From UBA6022 sp036382575 (GTDB lineage: Bacteria > Patescibacteriota > Saccharimonadia > Saccharimonadales > Saccharimonadaceae): a stretch of DNA of 6,116 nucleotides. The position numbers were made by a program, and so were the translations under genes. Below are positions 5,983 to 6,116 of the stretch, piece after piece. Each line of letters opens with the position of its first letter. The stretch's first letter is position 1. The DNA is taken from contig DASVHL010000018.1 in assembly GCA_036382575.1 (NCBI GenBank), forward strand, positions 1 to 6,116, written 5' to 3'. Under the pieces are notes generated by a model. The model was not told the DNA's origin, searched no databases, and worked only from the letters and a program-made list of their open reading frames with translations.

Positions 5983-6010
5983 TTGCTTTATTCCTAAATA
6001 AGGGCATAAT
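5983..6010 (+). promoter_or_regulatory. Possible rightward promoter
   Basis: TTGCTT (5983-5988) and CATAAT (6005-6010, 5/6) are spaced by 16 bp and point right, divergent from the RRM promoter. The transcript would begin near 6017. No convincing open reading frame follows within the window, so the product is unknown. The -35 match is weak (3/6). Confidence 0.3.
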
Positions 6011-6025
6011 TAAACATAAGCTGGT

Positions 6026-6050
6026 ACGCCAATGGGGTGCCATTGAGCGT
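6026..6050. repeat. Hairpin of 10 bp in the right-hand gap
   Basis: ACGC-CAATGG, loop GGTG, then CCATTG-(A)-GCGT forms ten pairs with a single bulged A. It is not followed by a T-tract on either strand, so it is more likely part of a leader or structured RNA than a terminator. Confidence 0.45.
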
Positions 6051-6065
6051 TAAAACAAAAATGTC

Positions 6066-6094
6066 AAAACAAACATAGCGCCCCGGGTGGGCGC
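6066..6094 (-). terminator. Possible terminator of a leftward gene beyond the window
   Basis: A 6-bp all-GC stem GCGCCC/GGGCGC (6078-6083 with 6089-6094) is followed on the minus strand by TATGTTTGTTTT, a broken U-tract. It could end a leftward transcript entering from the right, or be a hairpin within a rightward RNA. The window stops too soon to decide. Confidence 0.3.
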
Positions 6095-6116
6095 GTAGCA
6101 GCCTAGAAGACTCGTC

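Larger units (their letters stand above)
5794..6116. other. Stretch without an assignable gene
   Basis: The left part is the leader and promoter of the RRM gene, rich in A and T near 5930-6010. The right part holds a possible rightward promoter and two hairpins. A minus-strand frame is open from the window edge to a TAG at 5994-5996 (40 codons) but resembles no family I know, and it crosses both hairpins. I see no tRNA, rRNA or repeat array. Confidence 0.6.

Noticed and set aside
6047..6106. tmRNA tag-like reading frame ending in Val-Ala-Ala-stop
   Set aside because: No tmRNA 5' acceptor-end signature (GGTTCGAC-type) is found upstream, and a clear first pseudoknot is missing. A strong GC hairpin also lies inside the supposed tag. 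It is kept only as a note in the findings.
5994..6116. Open minus-strand frame entering from the right edge
   Set aside because: Only 40 codons are visible, it crosses two hairpins and it shows no family resemblance, so there is not enough to call a gene.

Overview
The window looks like part of a compact bacterial genome of intermediate GC content. A Patescibacteria/CPR origin, most likely Saccharibacteria (TM7), is my best guess. It rests on a small RRM protein with a short Gly/Arg tail, an NrtR-type Nudix-wHTH protein, short intergenic gaps and standard stop codons, and no marker gene here proves it.

Left block (1-2649, + strand). Three genes lie close together in one direction: the 3' part of a beta-propeller-like protein (2-766, running in from outside the window), a large nicotinamidase/isochorismatase-family cysteine hydrolase (787-1842) and a cytosolic von Willebrand factor A (vWA) protein with an intact MIDAS (1864-2649). 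The gaps are about 20 bp, the second and third genes have Shine-Dalgarno sequences, and no promoter is visible between them, so they are probably one operon that begins upstream. A propeller plus a vWA protein resembles known multi-protein assemblies with a MoxR-type AAA+ ATPase. The added amidohydrolase-like enzyme is the unusual partner.

Middle block (2650-5430). A 155-bp convergent gap contains a 12-bp GC-rich hairpin, oriented as a terminator for the leftward gene, inside a possible three-way junction. Next comes a leftward NrtR-like regulator (2805-3479) with a degenerate Nudix box. It diverges across 104 bp from a full-length ABC exporter half-transporter (3584-5398). Both divergent genes appear leaderless: neither has a Shine-Dalgarno sequence and each has a -10-like box 6-8 nt before its ATG. 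Two palindromes in the gap are operator candidates. A strong bidirectional terminator follows the exporter.

Right block (5431-6116). A leftward glycine-rich RRM RNA-binding protein (5449-5793) has a probable long 5' leader. A pyrimidine tract in the leader can pair 10 of 11 positions with the purine-rich ribosome-binding tract, which suggests temperature- or structure-controlled translation. The last ~180 bp hold a possible rightward promoter and two hairpins but no assignable gene.

The most interesting points are the propeller/amidohydrolase/vWA operon, its proximity to an NrtR-like (NAD-metabolism-type) regulator diverging from an exporter, and the self-masking leader of the RRM gene.
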